NCBI RefSeq assembly: GCF_007830455.1
Contig: NZ_VLLB01000002.1
Coordinates: 124,001-188,000, forward strand
From: Pseudoduganella lurida
GTDB lineage: Bacteria; Pseudomonadota; Gammaproteobacteria; Burkholderiales; Burkholderiaceae_D
Direction of reading: 5' to 3'
Length of the DNA stretch: 64,000 nt
Shown in pieces: positions 53,109 to 62,295 of the stretch (position 1 is the stretch's first letter; every line of letters begins with the position of its first letter). Position numbers and translations under genes: made by a program. The notes below the pieces were generated by a model, which was not told the DNA's origin, did no database searches, and saw nothing but the letters and a program-made list of their open reading frames with translations.

Positions 53109-53399
53109 CTAGTGATAGTAGTTGAAGGAATTCTGCCGTGCCGATCGTGACGGGACGTTACTCGAGCGTGCCGGCACGGATCGCGCCGGCGGCTGCCTCA
53201 TCCATATACCTGCGCCGCATGCACCCAGCGCCCCGATTCAATCAGCCTTGGTTGAAAGATAACACCAACACCCTCCGGGCGTCCGTTCGCTTGCGCACAT
53301 AGCTGAGCAGCTCCGTAGACTGCGCGCGAACGGCGGCGCTTTCGCTACACTGCGGCGAACGGCACCGCATCGCGCGGTGCCAATGCCAGGGAGGTTCGC

Positions 53400-54443
53400 T
53401 TGTTGATCAGGGAAACGAGGCCCGTCAGTCTGGGCCTGCAGGGCGGCGGCACGTACGGTGCCTTCACGTGGGGCGTGCTGGACCGGTTGCTGGACGAAGA
53501 ACACCTGCAGTTCGACAGCTTCAGCGGCAGCAGCGCCGGCGCCATCAATGCCGTCGTGCTGGCCGACGGCTATGCGCATGGCGGCGGCCGGCAGGGCGCG
53601 CGGGCAGCACTGACGCGCTTCTGGACCACGCTCGGTTCGCTTGCCACGTTCAGCCCGATGGGCCGCACGCCGCTCGACCGCCTGCTGGGCGGCTGGGCCA
53701 TGGACCTGTCGCCGGCGTATCACCTGCTGGAGATGGCCGGTGCGCTGGCCGGTCCCACGCTGGAAACGCCCCTGTCGATGAACCCGCTGCGCAACTTCCT
53801 GACGACGATGGTCGACTTCGACCGCGTGCGCGGCTGCGAGGAACTGCAGCTGTTCATCGCCGCCACCAACGTCAAGACCGGACTGGGCCGCATGTTCACG
53901 CGCGCCGAACTCGATCCGCAGCGCGTGCTGGCCTCGGCCTGCCTGCCCACCGTGTTTGCCGCCGCCGAGGTCGACGGCGAGAGCTACTGGGACGGCAGCT
54001 ATGTCGCGAATCCGCCGCTGGCACCGCTGCTGGAGCGTCCGGCGCGGGACGTGATCGTGGTGCAGAACAACCCGATCGCCCGCGCCACCGCGCCGCGCAG
54101 CCAGGCCGACATCGCCAACCGCTCCAACGAGATCGCCTTCAACATCAGCTTCGCGCGCGAGATGAGCACGCTGCTCAATGCGGGCGGCGTGCCCGAGGAA
54201 GGGCGCGGCGCGACGATGACGTTCGCGCCAGTACGCGTGCACCTGATCAGCGGCGCCGAACTGCTGGCGCAGTACGAGATCTCCAGCAAGTTCAATGCGG
54301 AGATGGCCTTCCTGCAGCACCTGCACGATGCCGGCGTGGCCGCCGCCGAAACCTGGCTGCAGGAACACGGCGCCAACCTGGGCGTGCGCACCACGGTGGA
54401 CAAGGTGCCCGTGTTCTACCCGGACCGGGCCGCCTCCGCGTGA
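53400..54443 (+). CDS. Patatin-like phospholipase
   Basis: A 347-residue patatin-family lipid hydrolase. The nucleophile elbow GSSAG (residues 43-47, Ser45) and catalytic Asp198 (WDGSY) form the Ser-Asp dyad. The oxyanion loop is GGGTYG (15-20), where an Arg is more usual at the fifth position. The start is TTG at 53400 (or the next codon, also TTG), with GGGAGG just upstream. There is no signal peptide, so it acts in the cytosol or on the inner membrane face. Its stop overlaps the GTG start of the DUF4105 gene. Confidence 0.92.
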   Translation: MLIRETRPVSLGLQGGGTYGAFTWGVLDRLLDEEHLQFDSFSGSSAGAINAVVLADGYAHGGGRQGARAALTRFWTTLGSLATFSPMGRTPLDRLLGGWAMDLSPAYHLLEMAGALAGPTLETPLSMNPLRNFLTTMVDFDRVRGCEELQLFIAATNVKTGLGRMFTRAELDPQRVLASACLPTVFAAAEVDGESYWDGSYVANPPLAPLLERPARDVIVVQNNPIARATAPRSQADIANRSNEIAFNISFAREMSTLLNAGGVPEEGRGATMTFAPVRVHLISGAELLAQYEISSKFNAEMAFLQHLHDAGVAAAETWLQEHGANLGVRTTVDKVPVFYPDRAASA

Positions 54444-55492
54444 CGGCGTCGTCGTCTCCCCCGGCCGGCCTGCGGCGCCTGCCGTGGCTGCTGCTGGCAA
54501 TAGCTGCCCTGCTCGTCACCGCGTGGGGCGCGCTGGCGCTATGGTTCCAGTTGTCCGGCGGCCTGGCCATCGCCGCGATCGCGGCCTGGTGCGCGGCCGG
54601 TCTTGCAGGCACGGTGACCTTGTGGCGCGCCGGCCGCGTGCGGCATCGGCGTGCCGTCATCGCGTCCACCATGCTGGCCGTATTCGTCATGGCCGGCTGG
54701 TGGCATGGCATCGCACCTTCGCACGACCGCCAGTGGGCCGACGACGTGGCGCGGCTGCTGGAATCGGCAGTGCACGGCGACCAGGTCACGCTGCGCAACG
54801 TGCGCAACTTCGACTGGCGCACCGAAACGGACTACGCGCCCCGCTGGGAAACCCGCCAGTACGACCTGCGCCAGCTGCAGTCGGCCGACCTGTACCTGTC
54901 CTACTGGATGGGCCCGCACATCGCGCACACGCTGGTGTCGTTCGGCTTTGCCGATGGCCGCAAGCTGGCGTTCTCGCTGGAGATCCGCAAGGAACGCCAG
55001 GAATCGTTTTCGGCAATCGGCGGCTTCTTCCGCGAATTCGAGGAAGTGATGATCGCCTCGGACGAGCGCGACATCATCCGCACCCGCAGCAACGCCCGCC
55101 ACGAACAGGTCTACATCTACCGCGTCAAGGCCAGCAAGGCGCAGCTGCGCGCCGTGTTCCTCGCCTACCTGGAAGAAGCGGCGAAGCTGCGCCACGCACC
55201 GGCGTTCTACAACACGCTCACCAGCAACTGCACCACCGTCGTGTTCGACCTGGCGCGCCAGATCGCGCCGGGCCTGCCGATGGACTACCGCCTGCTGGCC
55301 TCCGGCCATTTCGCCGAATATGCCTACGACCAGGGCGCGCTGGCGCCGGGCTACACCTACGCCCAGCTGCAGCAGCGCGGCCACATCAACGCCCGTGCCA
55401 CGCAGGCCGATGCGGATGGCGCCGATTTTTCGGCCGCGATCCGCGCCGGCGTGCCGGGCATCTCCTCACCCCAATCTCAAGGAACACCATGA
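54440..55492 (+). CDS. DUF4105 membrane-anchored protein
   Basis: A 350-residue protein with a GTG start overlapping the patatin stop (GTGA). Three hydrophobic segments (about residues 12-32, 35-55 and 72-90) are followed by a periplasmic DUF4105 domain. The family hallmark is FYNTLTSNCTTVVFDLARQI near residue 260, a Cys-containing motif reminiscent of papain-like or NlpC-like enzymes (Asn-Cys-Thr-Thr). Function in the family is unknown. The tight coupling to a lipase on one side and an EthD protein on the other suggests a common lipid or envelope role. Confidence 0.88.
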   Translation: MTASSSPPAGLRRLPWLLLAIAALLVTAWGALALWFQLSGGLAIAAIAAWCAAGLAGTVTLWRAGRVRHRRAVIASTMLAVFVMAGWWHGIAPSHDRQWADDVARLLESAVHGDQVTLRNVRNFDWRTETDYAPRWETRQYDLRQLQSADLYLSYWMGPHIAHTLVSFGFADGRKLAFSLEIRKERQESFSAIGGFFREFEEVMIASDERDIIRTRSNARHEQVYIYRVKASKAQLRAVFLAYLEEAAKLRHAPAFYNTLTSNCTTVVFDLARQIAPGLPMDYRLLASGHFAEYAYDQGALAPGYTYAQLQQRGHINARATQADADGADFSAAIRAGVPGISSPQSQGTP

Positions 55493-56502
55493 GCACCGAT
55501 TTCGACCGCAGCGACAACCTGCACCGCCCGCCCCTTGGCCAGACCAGGGGTTCCACCACGAAGCCGCTGATCGTCACACCCACCTTCGTCAGCCGCGTCG
55601 ATGCCACGCCGCGCGGCGAACGCCCGCAGGACAGCGGCGCATCGAAGAGCCGCCACGGCCACGAGATCCATTTCCCCAACTGGCGCCCGGGCGCGCTGGC
55701 ACTGGAAGGCAACCAGAACCTGGCGTTCGAACACTGGGACGAATACTGGCGCAAGGTGCACGGCCCCAAGTTCGCATGGGACGAACCGGGCAGCTCGTCG
55801 GACCTGGTGCTGCGCTACGACCAGGTGCACCGCATCGCCTCCGGCCCCTCCTCGCTGTTCCCGCCGCCGTACCGCGCGATGATCGGCGACGATGGCCGCC
55901 TGCCGTCCGATCCCGAAAAGCACGTGCCCGAATACCGCCGCCCGCGCTGGGACGGCTTTGCGTACATCACCTACGCGGAGGAAGCGGATATCGAGCGCAC
56001 ACTGGGCCAGGAAAAATTCGACCAGCGCATCGTGGCGGATGAACAAGTGGCCTTCCGCATGGTCACGCGAGAGATTACCCGCGAGTACATCCTGATCCCC
56101 AGCGAGCGGCACCGCGATGCGGTCAGCCTCGTGATGATCCACATGCGCGCCGAAGGGTTGAGCCGGGAAGACTTCCAGCGCCGGCTGCTGGACGAGCACG
56201 CGCAGCTGGTGCTTGCGAACCCGGCCACGAAGGAATTCGTGCGCCGCTACGCGCAGCTGCACAATATCGGGTCGACGCAAAAGGATCCGGAAGGCAGCAG
56301 GATCGATGCCGTGTCGGTGCTGTCGTTCGCGTCGCTGAACGACGTCGAAGACTACCTGGTCAGCGACGGGTATGCCGCCATCGCCCAATCGCTCGCGGCG
56401 CTGACGGGCGACGGGTCGGAGTGGTGGACCGGCATCAACTACAGCGTGATCAACCGGCTGATGCCGGAACTGGCAACCGATCTGAACGAAGCGACGGGGT
56501 GA
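55489..56502 (+). CDS. EthD-domain protein
   Basis: A 337-residue protein. Two ferredoxin-like EthD-type modules seem to be present, one around residues 75-195 (ALEGNQNLAFEHWDEYWRKVHGP and DGFAYITYAEEADIERTL) and one around 205-330 (VSLVMIHMRAEGLSREDFQRRL and DAVSVLSFASLNDVEDYL). EthD proteins form dimers and often assist redox or lyase steps in degradation or polyketide pathways. The N-terminal 70 residues are polar and possibly disordered. The ATG overlaps the DUF4105 stop (ATGA) with AGGA upstream. It is the last gene of the three-gene operon. Confidence 0.85.
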   Translation: MSTDFDRSDNLHRPPLGQTRGSTTKPLIVTPTFVSRVDATPRGERPQDSGASKSRHGHEIHFPNWRPGALALEGNQNLAFEHWDEYWRKVHGPKFAWDEPGSSSDLVLRYDQVHRIASGPSSLFPPPYRAMIGDDGRLPSDPEKHVPEYRRPRWDGFAYITYAEEADIERTLGQEKFDQRIVADEQVAFRMVTREITREYILIPSERHRDAVSLVMIHMRAEGLSREDFQRRLLDEHAQLVLANPATKEFVRRYAQLHNIGSTQKDPEGSRIDAVSVLSFASLNDVEDYLVSDGYAAIAQSLAALTGDGSEWWTGINYSVINRLMPELATDLNEATG

Positions 56503-56517
56503 GAGCAGCCCGCTGAC

Positions 56518-56643
56518 TCAGTCGATCGCCACATCGAGTAGCATCGCGGCCAGCCCGATGGCCGCGGCCCAGAACGCCGCCTCGCGCTTGCCGCTCAGGG
56601 CAAGCAATGCCGCCACCGCCACGCCGATACCGAAAAACCTCAC
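56518..56643 (-). CDS. Small 41-residue membrane protein
   Basis: A short gene with a GTG start at 56643 and a strong ribosome site, AGGAGG, 5 bases upstream. The product has two hydrophobic segments (GIGVAVAALLALSG and AAFWAAAIGLAAMLLDV) around a charged KRE turn, so a hairpin membrane protein with both ends on the same side is likely. It lies 15 bases from the stop of the convergent EthD gene. I know of no family for it. The consistent frame, ribosome site and hydrophobic pattern support it, but length limits certainty. Confidence 0.6.
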   Translation of the reverse strand: MRFFGIGVAVAALLALSGKREAAFWAAAIGLAAMLLDVAID

Positions 56644-56740
56644 GACCACCTCCTGCCGGGCAAACCGCAACGATAGCGGCACGGGGTGCAACGGCAGGTA
56701 AAGAACACGTTAAGCGCGGGTTAACGCCGCGGGTACCAAT

Positions 56741-56790
56741 GAAAACGGGCCCCGCCCGCCGCAGCGTGCTGCTGCGAAGGACAGGGCCCG
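56741..56790 (-). terminator. Possible terminator of the TonB receptor gene
   Basis: CGGGCCC and GGGCCCG arms enclose a second small hairpin (GCAGCGTGCTGC), and on the minus strand TTTTC follows. It begins 17 bases past the stop of the receptor gene at 56807. Confidence 0.55.
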
Positions 56791-56806
56791 ACCGGAACGT
56801 CCCGTC

Positions 56807-59554
56807 TTAGAAAGCGATCCGCACGCCCGCGTTGTAGCGGCGGCCCACGTCTTCCAGGGTCAGGAAGCGGCTTTCGATCTCCGCGTACTCATGCATCTTC
56901 TCGTTCGTCATGTTGATCGCATCGGCGTAGATGGCGATCGTGTCCGTGAGGTTGTAGCGCAGGCTGGCATCGAGCTGGCCATATGCATCACGGGTGCGGG
57001 GCAGCGTGCTGCCGCCGCCGCAGCTGACGGAGAAGTGGTTGCGCCAGTTGTAGCTGGCCCGCGCCTGGAACTTCTCGTTCTCGTAGAACAGCGAACCGTT
57101 GTACGACTGGCGCGACAGGCCCGGATAGCCGCAGGCCGGCGTGCCCGCCGCGCGCTGGGCGCTGGCATCGACGTAGGTGAAGTTGGCGGAGACGCCGAAG
57201 CCGCGCAGCCACGGGGCCAGCGTATCGAAGGCGTACTGGCCGGCGATTTCGGCCCCCTTGATCTTGCCCTTCTGGCCGTTGCGCACGCGCGTGTCGTGCA
57301 CCACCTCGTCATACTGCGGAATGCGCAGGTCGACCAGCGTGGTTTCCAGGAAGTCCGAGACGTCCTTGTAGAACACGGCCGCACTCACGTAGTTGGTGCG
57401 CGACAGGTACCATTCCCACGACACGTCGAAGTTCTTCGAGCGCATGGGCTTCAGGTACGGGTTGCCGCCGCCCGTCTGCACGTCGCCATAGCGGCCGCCG
57501 TAGGTGTTCTCCACGCCCATCTGGCTGAGGGTCGGACGGGTTTCCGTCTTCGATGCGGCAAAGCGCAGCAGCATTTCCGGCGTCAGGTCGAACTTCAGGT
57601 TCGCCGATGGCAGGAAGCTGTTGTAGCTGTTGCTCACCGAGTTGGTCTGCGCCGTGCCCCAGTTCAGGATGTACGTGGTGTCGTTCGGGCTCTTGGTGGC
57701 CGACAGCAGCTCGCGGCTGATGCCGGTGGAGGTCGAACTCACGTGCACCACGCGCATGCCGGCATTGGCCGACCAGCGCGAGCCTTCCCACTTCGAATCG
57801 ACGAAGAAGCTCGACACCTTCTCCTTCACGCGCCACATCGACGGGTTGTTCCATTCGATCGCCATCGGACCGCCCGGATACTCCTGCGGGTTCAGGTACA
57901 GGGCCGGATCGTTCGACTGCGCCACCACGGAAGGCTGGTTCAGGTAGGCCATGTACTGGTACGGATCGAAGCGCAGGTAGTTGGCCGGCGCACCGGCGAA
58001 CTTGCCCTCGAAGGGCGTGACGGTGAACAGCGACGATGGCAGGCCCACGTGGTAGCCGCTGAAGGTATTCCAAGCATCGTTGTTCCACGAGGTGCGTTCC
58101 ACTTCGCGCTGCGAATAGGCCAGGCCCGTGTCGATGCCCTTGAAGGCGCCGATCTCGTGGTTCCACGACAGGTTGGCGCGGCCTTCGTTGAGCGTGTCGA
58201 AGTTGCGGATGTCGCCGTACGACACGGCGTGGGCGCGCACCGCCGTCGGATCGGCGATGTTGTCGCCGAAGGTCACGGTCGGCATGCCGTCGAAGGTGAG
58301 CACGTCGCCGTTCTTCGGCACGAAGCCGGCCACGATCCACATGTTCGGCGACTTCGACGTCGTGCGCGAGTGCGACAGGTCGCCTTCGAGCTTCCACTCC
58401 TCGCCCAGGTTCCACTTCGAGTTCAGGCCGAACGCCTTGGTTTCGGACAGGCGGTCGCCGCCCTTGACGATCATGTCGTTCGAATTGGCTTCGCCCAGCA
58501 GCTTGCCGGGACCGGCAATCGCCGGGTTGTTCGCGTAGAACGCGGAACCGGGCCGCAGCAGGCTGGTGATCTGGTTGTTCGAATCCGTCGCCACGCCCAG
58601 CTGCACGGGGTTGATCCAGTCGCTGACCGCGATCACCGAGTTGCGCTGGTCGAGACGGGAATACAGCGCATCGGCCGTCATCTTCCAGTCCGGCGTGGGG
58701 TTGTACTGCACCGTCACGTTGCCGACCACGCGCTTGCGCGTTTCGCGTTCTTCCTGGAAGCCGTAACTCTGCGGCATGTACAGCTTCTTCGTCGTCACGT
58801 TGGCCGGCGTCAGGCCCACCGAGCTCAGGTTGCCGTTGATGACGTCGACATCGCGGTACAGCCAGTCGTCCGTCACCGCCTTGTACTGGCGCGAGGCGCG
58901 GTCCGTGTACGACAGGGAGGCCGTCACACCGAACGTCTTGTCGGCATTGGCGAACGAGTACATGCCGGCCAGGTTCGGCGTGTGCTCCTTCGAATTCGTG
59001 TCATACGAGTGCGAGACGTTGACGACGGAGGTGTGGCCGGCCTTGCCGGACAGCGGACGCGCCGTCTGGATGTCCACCGTCGAACCGATACCGCCTTCGG
59101 GCAGGAACGGCTGCGAGGTCTTGAACACCAGGACCTTCGAGATCAGGTCCGAGGACAGCAGGTCGAACGAGAACTCGCGGCCGCCCGTATCGCTGGTGAG
59201 CGTGCGGCCGTTGACCAGCACGTTGTTGAATTCGGGGCCCAGGCCACGCACCGAGATATAGCGGCCTTCGCCGTTGTTGCGCTGGATCTGCACGCCCGTC
59301 ACGCGCTGCAGCGACTCGGCGATGTTCGTGTCCGGGAACTTGCCCGCATCCTCGGCGGACACGGCATCGACGACGCCTTCCTGCATGCGCTTGGTGTTCA
59401 GCGACGAGGCCAGCGAGGCGCGGATGCCGCTGACGACCACGCGGGCCGAATCGTCGACTGCGGGGGTATCCGCCGTTTGCGCATGCACGTACAGCGGCAG
59501 GCACATTTCCGCGATGAGCGCGGCCAGGACGGTCTTGCTGAGCTTGGCTTTCAT
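56807..59554 (-). CDS. TonB-dependent receptor, TIGR01782 type
   Basis: A 915-residue outer-membrane receptor. After the signal peptide (TVLAALIAEMCLPLYVHA) the plug shows RVVVSGIRASLASSLNTKR, GKFPDTNIAESLQRVTGVQIQ and ISVRGLGPEFNNVLVNGRTL, and the barrel ends RRYNAGVRIAF with terminal Phe. There is no STN domain. The ATG at 59554 has AGGAGA upstream; the frame is open 66 codons further but that part is polar and not signal-like. It lies 260 bases downstream of a GH43 gene on the same strand, parallel to the TonB/GH43 pair at 21-26 kb, so an oligosaccharide cargo is likely. Confidence 0.92.
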   Translation of the reverse strand: MKAKLSKTVLAALIAEMCLPLYVHAQTADTPAVDDSARVVVSGIRASLASSLNTKRMQEGVVDAVSAEDAGKFPDTNIAESLQRVTGVQIQRNNGEGRYISVRGLGPEFNNVLVNGRTLTSDTGGREFSFDLLSSDLISKVLVFKTSQPFLPEGGIGSTVDIQTARPLSGKAGHTSVVNVSHSYDTNSKEHTPNLAGMYSFANADKTFGVTASLSYTDRASRQYKAVTDDWLYRDVDVINGNLSSVGLTPANVTTKKLYMPQSYGFQEERETRKRVVGNVTVQYNPTPDWKMTADALYSRLDQRNSVIAVSDWINPVQLGVATDSNNQITSLLRPGSAFYANNPAIAGPGKLLGEANSNDMIVKGGDRLSETKAFGLNSKWNLGEEWKLEGDLSHSRTTSKSPNMWIVAGFVPKNGDVLTFDGMPTVTFGDNIADPTAVRAHAVSYGDIRNFDTLNEGRANLSWNHEIGAFKGIDTGLAYSQREVERTSWNNDAWNTFSGYHVGLPSSLFTVTPFEGKFAGAPANYLRFDPYQYMAYLNQPSVVAQSNDPALYLNPQEYPGGPMAIEWNNPSMWRVKEKVSSFFVDSKWEGSRWSANAGMRVVHVSSTSTGISRELLSATKSPNDTTYILNWGTAQTNSVSNSYNSFLPSANLKFDLTPEMLLRFAASKTETRPTLSQMGVENTYGGRYGDVQTGGGNPYLKPMRSKNFDVSWEWYLSRTNYVSAAVFYKDVSDFLETTLVDLRIPQYDEVVHDTRVRNGQKGKIKGAEIAGQYAFDTLAPWLRGFGVSANFTYVDASAQRAAGTPACGYPGLSRQSYNGSLFYENEKFQARASYNWRNHFSVSCGGGSTLPRTRDAYGQLDASLRYNLTDTIAIYADAINMTNEKMHEYAEIESRFLTLEDVGRRYNAGVRIAF

Positions 59555-59814
59555 GTTTCCGTTGTCTCCTTTGGTTTTATTTTTAATTGCGCGAGTCCGT
59601 CGGTGCTGGCGTGACGGCTCATCTTGTTTTGACGCTTCCCTCCGGCTGCCAACCCACCCGTCCGCACCATTGAACAGGACAGCCGGCAGCATGACGACGT
59701 TACCATAAACAGGTTGGTTTTTTGCCACGCTGTTGCAAATACGCCAATACACGACACCTCACTTGCCAACCGACAGTCGGCCCTGTAAAGAGGTCATCGG
59801 CAGGCGTGGCCGGC

Positions 59815-61152
59815 TCAGGCACCCGGTGCGCCCTTGCCGCCCACGATCGGTTCGCCCGTGTCGCCCGGCTTGAACGGCACGGCCAGCGGGTCCATCGGCT
59901 CGATCTTGCCGGCGCCATCGAACGTCATCCGCGCCAGCACCGTCTGGCGCTGGTAGCCGCCACCGACCGGCAGCGCGTGGCGGTGATAGGCCGCGTACCA
60001 GCGGTCCGTGCCCGGCACGTTGACGACGCTGTGGTGCGCCGTGCCCACCGCCGCGCCATGCCGCTGCAGCACGATGAAGCCGCTCTCCGGCGAACGCACC
60101 GGGCCGAGCGGCGAATCGGCCGTGCCCCAGCCCACCCGGTAGTTCGGGCTGCGCGCATCGTCGATCGACCACATGAAGTAGAACTTGCCGGCGCGCCGGA
60201 AGACCACGATCCCTTCGCGGAAATCGCGCAATGCGATGGTGGCCACCGGACCGTCCACCGTGACCATGTCGGCCTTGAGCTTGACGACATTGGCCAGCTT
60301 GCCGTTGCCCCAGTACAGATAGGCCTGGCCGTCGGCATCGATGAAGGGATACGGATCGATGGTGTTCGACTGGATGCCCATGCCCTTGCCGACCAGCGGC
60401 TTGCCCAGCGCATCCTTGAAGGGCCCGAGCGGGCTGTCGCCGACCGCCACGCCGATCTGCCCCTGCGCGCAGAAGTAGAAGTAGTACTTGCCATTGCGCT
60501 CGATGGCATCCGGCGCCCAGGCTTCGATATTCGCCCACTTCACGTCATGCGCCACGTCCAGCACCATGCGTTCCTTCTTCCACTCGACGAGGTTCTTCGA
60601 CGACCACACCGAGAAATCGGTGGTCTGCCAGTGCGGCTTGTCGGACGTGGGGTACAGGTAGTAGGTGTCGCCGAACACGCGGATCGACGGGTCGGCCGTA
60701 AAGCCTTCCAGCGCGGGCGGCGGCGCGGGCCGCGGCGGCGCCGTCACCGTGGGCTGCGCGGCCAGCATCTCCTTCACCAGCCAGGGCGGCACCCACAATT
60801 TACCGGCCGTGCCGCTGGGGGTCCCGGGCATGGGCTGCGGCTCGCTCCAGTTCACCAGGTCCGTCGACTGCGTGTAGGCGCCGCCCTGCCCCGCACGCCA
60901 TTCGAGCTGGAAGATGCCGTCCGGCCCGCGCGTCAGCCGTGGATCGGCCAGCGTCGCGCCGGGCGCCGCCTTGACCAGCACGCGGCCCGTGTCGCGCCAC
61001 GCTTCGCCGTCGTCGCTGATGGTCAGGTGCACGCCATCGTCAGCCACCACGGGGAGCGCCCAGGCATCGTCCTGCCAGGCCGGCTGGGCGGCGAAGGCGC
61101 TGGTGGCAAGGAGGCTGGCAAGAACGAGAGCAGGACGGGCTTGACGAAGCAT
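59815..61152 (-). CDS. Secreted GH43 family glycoside hydrolase
   Basis: A 445-residue protein with a signal peptide (LVLASLLATSAFA). A GH43 five-bladed propeller spans about residues 150-425: catalytic base Asp in FTADPSIRVFGDTYYLY, second Asp in NTIDPYPFIDADGQAYLYWG and acid Glu in RDFREGIVVFRRAGKFYF, plus the histidine in AHHSVV. Residues about 25-140 form an extra region (TISDDGEAWRDTGRV, DPRLTRGPDGIFQLEWR) that itself looks like propeller blades. It differs from the other GH43 in this window, which has a C-terminal lectin-like domain and Tat export. Probably an arabinanase, xylosidase or galactosidase; specificity is not readable. Confidence 0.88.
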   Translation of the reverse strand: MLRQARPALVLASLLATSAFAAQPAWQDDAWALPVVADDGVHLTISDDGEAWRDTGRVLVKAAPGATLADPRLTRGPDGIFQLEWRAGQGGAYTQSTDLVNWSEPQPMPGTPSGTAGKLWVPPWLVKEMLAAQPTVTAPPRPAPPPALEGFTADPSIRVFGDTYYLYPTSDKPHWQTTDFSVWSSKNLVEWKKERMVLDVAHDVKWANIEAWAPDAIERNGKYYFYFCAQGQIGVAVGDSPLGPFKDALGKPLVGKGMGIQSNTIDPYPFIDADGQAYLYWGNGKLANVVKLKADMVTVDGPVATIALRDFREGIVVFRRAGKFYFMWSIDDARSPNYRVGWGTADSPLGPVRSPESGFIVLQRHGAAVGTAHHSVVNVPGTDRWYAAYHRHALPVGGGYQRQTVLARMTFDGAGKIEPMDPLAVPFKPGDTGEPIVGGKGAPGA

Positions 61153-61278
61153 CGGGTGGCGTTCCTTCTTGAGTTTGGCGAAAGGCGGAAAGGCCAGAGT
61201 ATAGGCCCGGCCTTTTCGGCAGCGTGATCGTTTTTATGATCGGAATGATATGGGTTCCGGTATCGGACCGCGCATCGC

Positions 61279-62178
61279 TCACACTGGCGCGCGAAAATGC
61301 TCGACGAGGAAATCGATGAAGGCCCGTGCCCGGATGGTCTGGTTGCGGCGGCTCGGGTAATACACGAACAGGTCGGCGTCGGGCAGCGTGAATTCGGGCA
61401 GCACGATGCGCAGGCGGCCGCTGTCGAGGTACTTCGCCAGGTCCCATTCGGAGCGGATCAGGATGCCGTGGCCATCGAGCGCCCAGCCCAGCACGATGTC
61501 GCCGTCATTGCTGGACAACATGCCGTGCACCTTCACCACCTCCGTGTGGTCGTGGTGGAGGAAGCGCCAGATGCCATAGGCGTCGTCGTTCTGGCGGTGG
61601 GTGATGCAGCGGTGCTGCGCCAGGTCCGCCAGGGTAGCCGGCGTGCCGTGCCGTTCCAGGTAGCCGGGCGAGGCGCACAGGAAGCGCCGGTTCGACAGGA
61701 TGCGGCGCGCGTTCAGCCGTTTATCCGGCAGCGCACCGAAGCGGATGGCGAGATCGAAGCCGCTGTCCACCAGGTCGATCGGGCGGTCCGTCACTTCCAT
61801 CTGCACTTCCACCTCCGGATAGCGCGCCGAGAAGGCCGACACCAGCGGCGCGATCGCCGTGCGGCCGAAGCCCAGCGTGGCGTTCACGCGCAGCAGCCCG
61901 CGCGGCGTGGCACGGCCCTGCGACACGGCATCCTCCATCTCGCGGATCTCGGCCAGGATGCGCGTGGCATGCTGCAGATAGGTTTCGCCTTCGCTGGTAA
62001 GACTGAGGCTGCGCGTGGTGCGGTTCAGCAGGCGCACACCCAGGCGGCTTTCCAGCGCCGCCAGGCGTTTCGTCGCGGCCGGCGGCGTCAGGTCCACGGC
62101 GCGGGCCGCGGCGGCCAGGCTGCCGTGGCGGGCGATCAGCGTGAACAGCTGCATGTCGGCGGTGGCGTCGTTCTTCAT
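61279..62178 (-). CDS. LysR-family regulator, likely of the tartrate genes
   Basis: A 299-residue LysR regulator with helix-turn-helix GSLAAAARAVDLTPPAATKRLAALE and a complete effector domain. It is divergent from tarD across a 117-base gap, the usual arrangement for a LysR regulator and its target, so D-tartrate-dependent control of tarD and dctA is likely. Distinct from the LysR proteins at 36425 and 41055. Confidence 0.88.
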   Translation of the reverse strand: MKNDATADMQLFTLIARHGSLAAAARAVDLTPPAATKRLAALESRLGVRLLNRTTRSLSLTSEGETYLQHATRILAEIREMEDAVSQGRATPRGLLRVNATLGFGRTAIAPLVSAFSARYPEVEVQMEVTDRPIDLVDSGFDLAIRFGALPDKRLNARRILSNRRFLCASPGYLERHGTPATLADLAQHRCITHRQNDDAYGIWRFLHHDHTEVVKVHGMLSSNDGDIVLGWALDGHGILIRSEWDLAKYLDSGRLRIVLPEFTLPDADLFVYYPSRRNQTIRARAFIDFLVEHFRAPV

Positions 62179-62295
62179 CTATTTTCACTTGAGAATTCAC
62201 TGTTAGGAAATTATAGACGGCTGTCACTGGCTTAATCTACGGGCATCCAAGGCGCACCAGCCGCCTTCGTTCCCAATCCCGCCAGGAGACAGACC

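Noticed and set aside
56701..56740. Possible extra regulatory dyad (GTTAAGCGCGGGTTAAC)
   Set aside because: It lies between two 3' ends where no promoter is needed. The symmetry is imperfect and I could not connect it to a gene.
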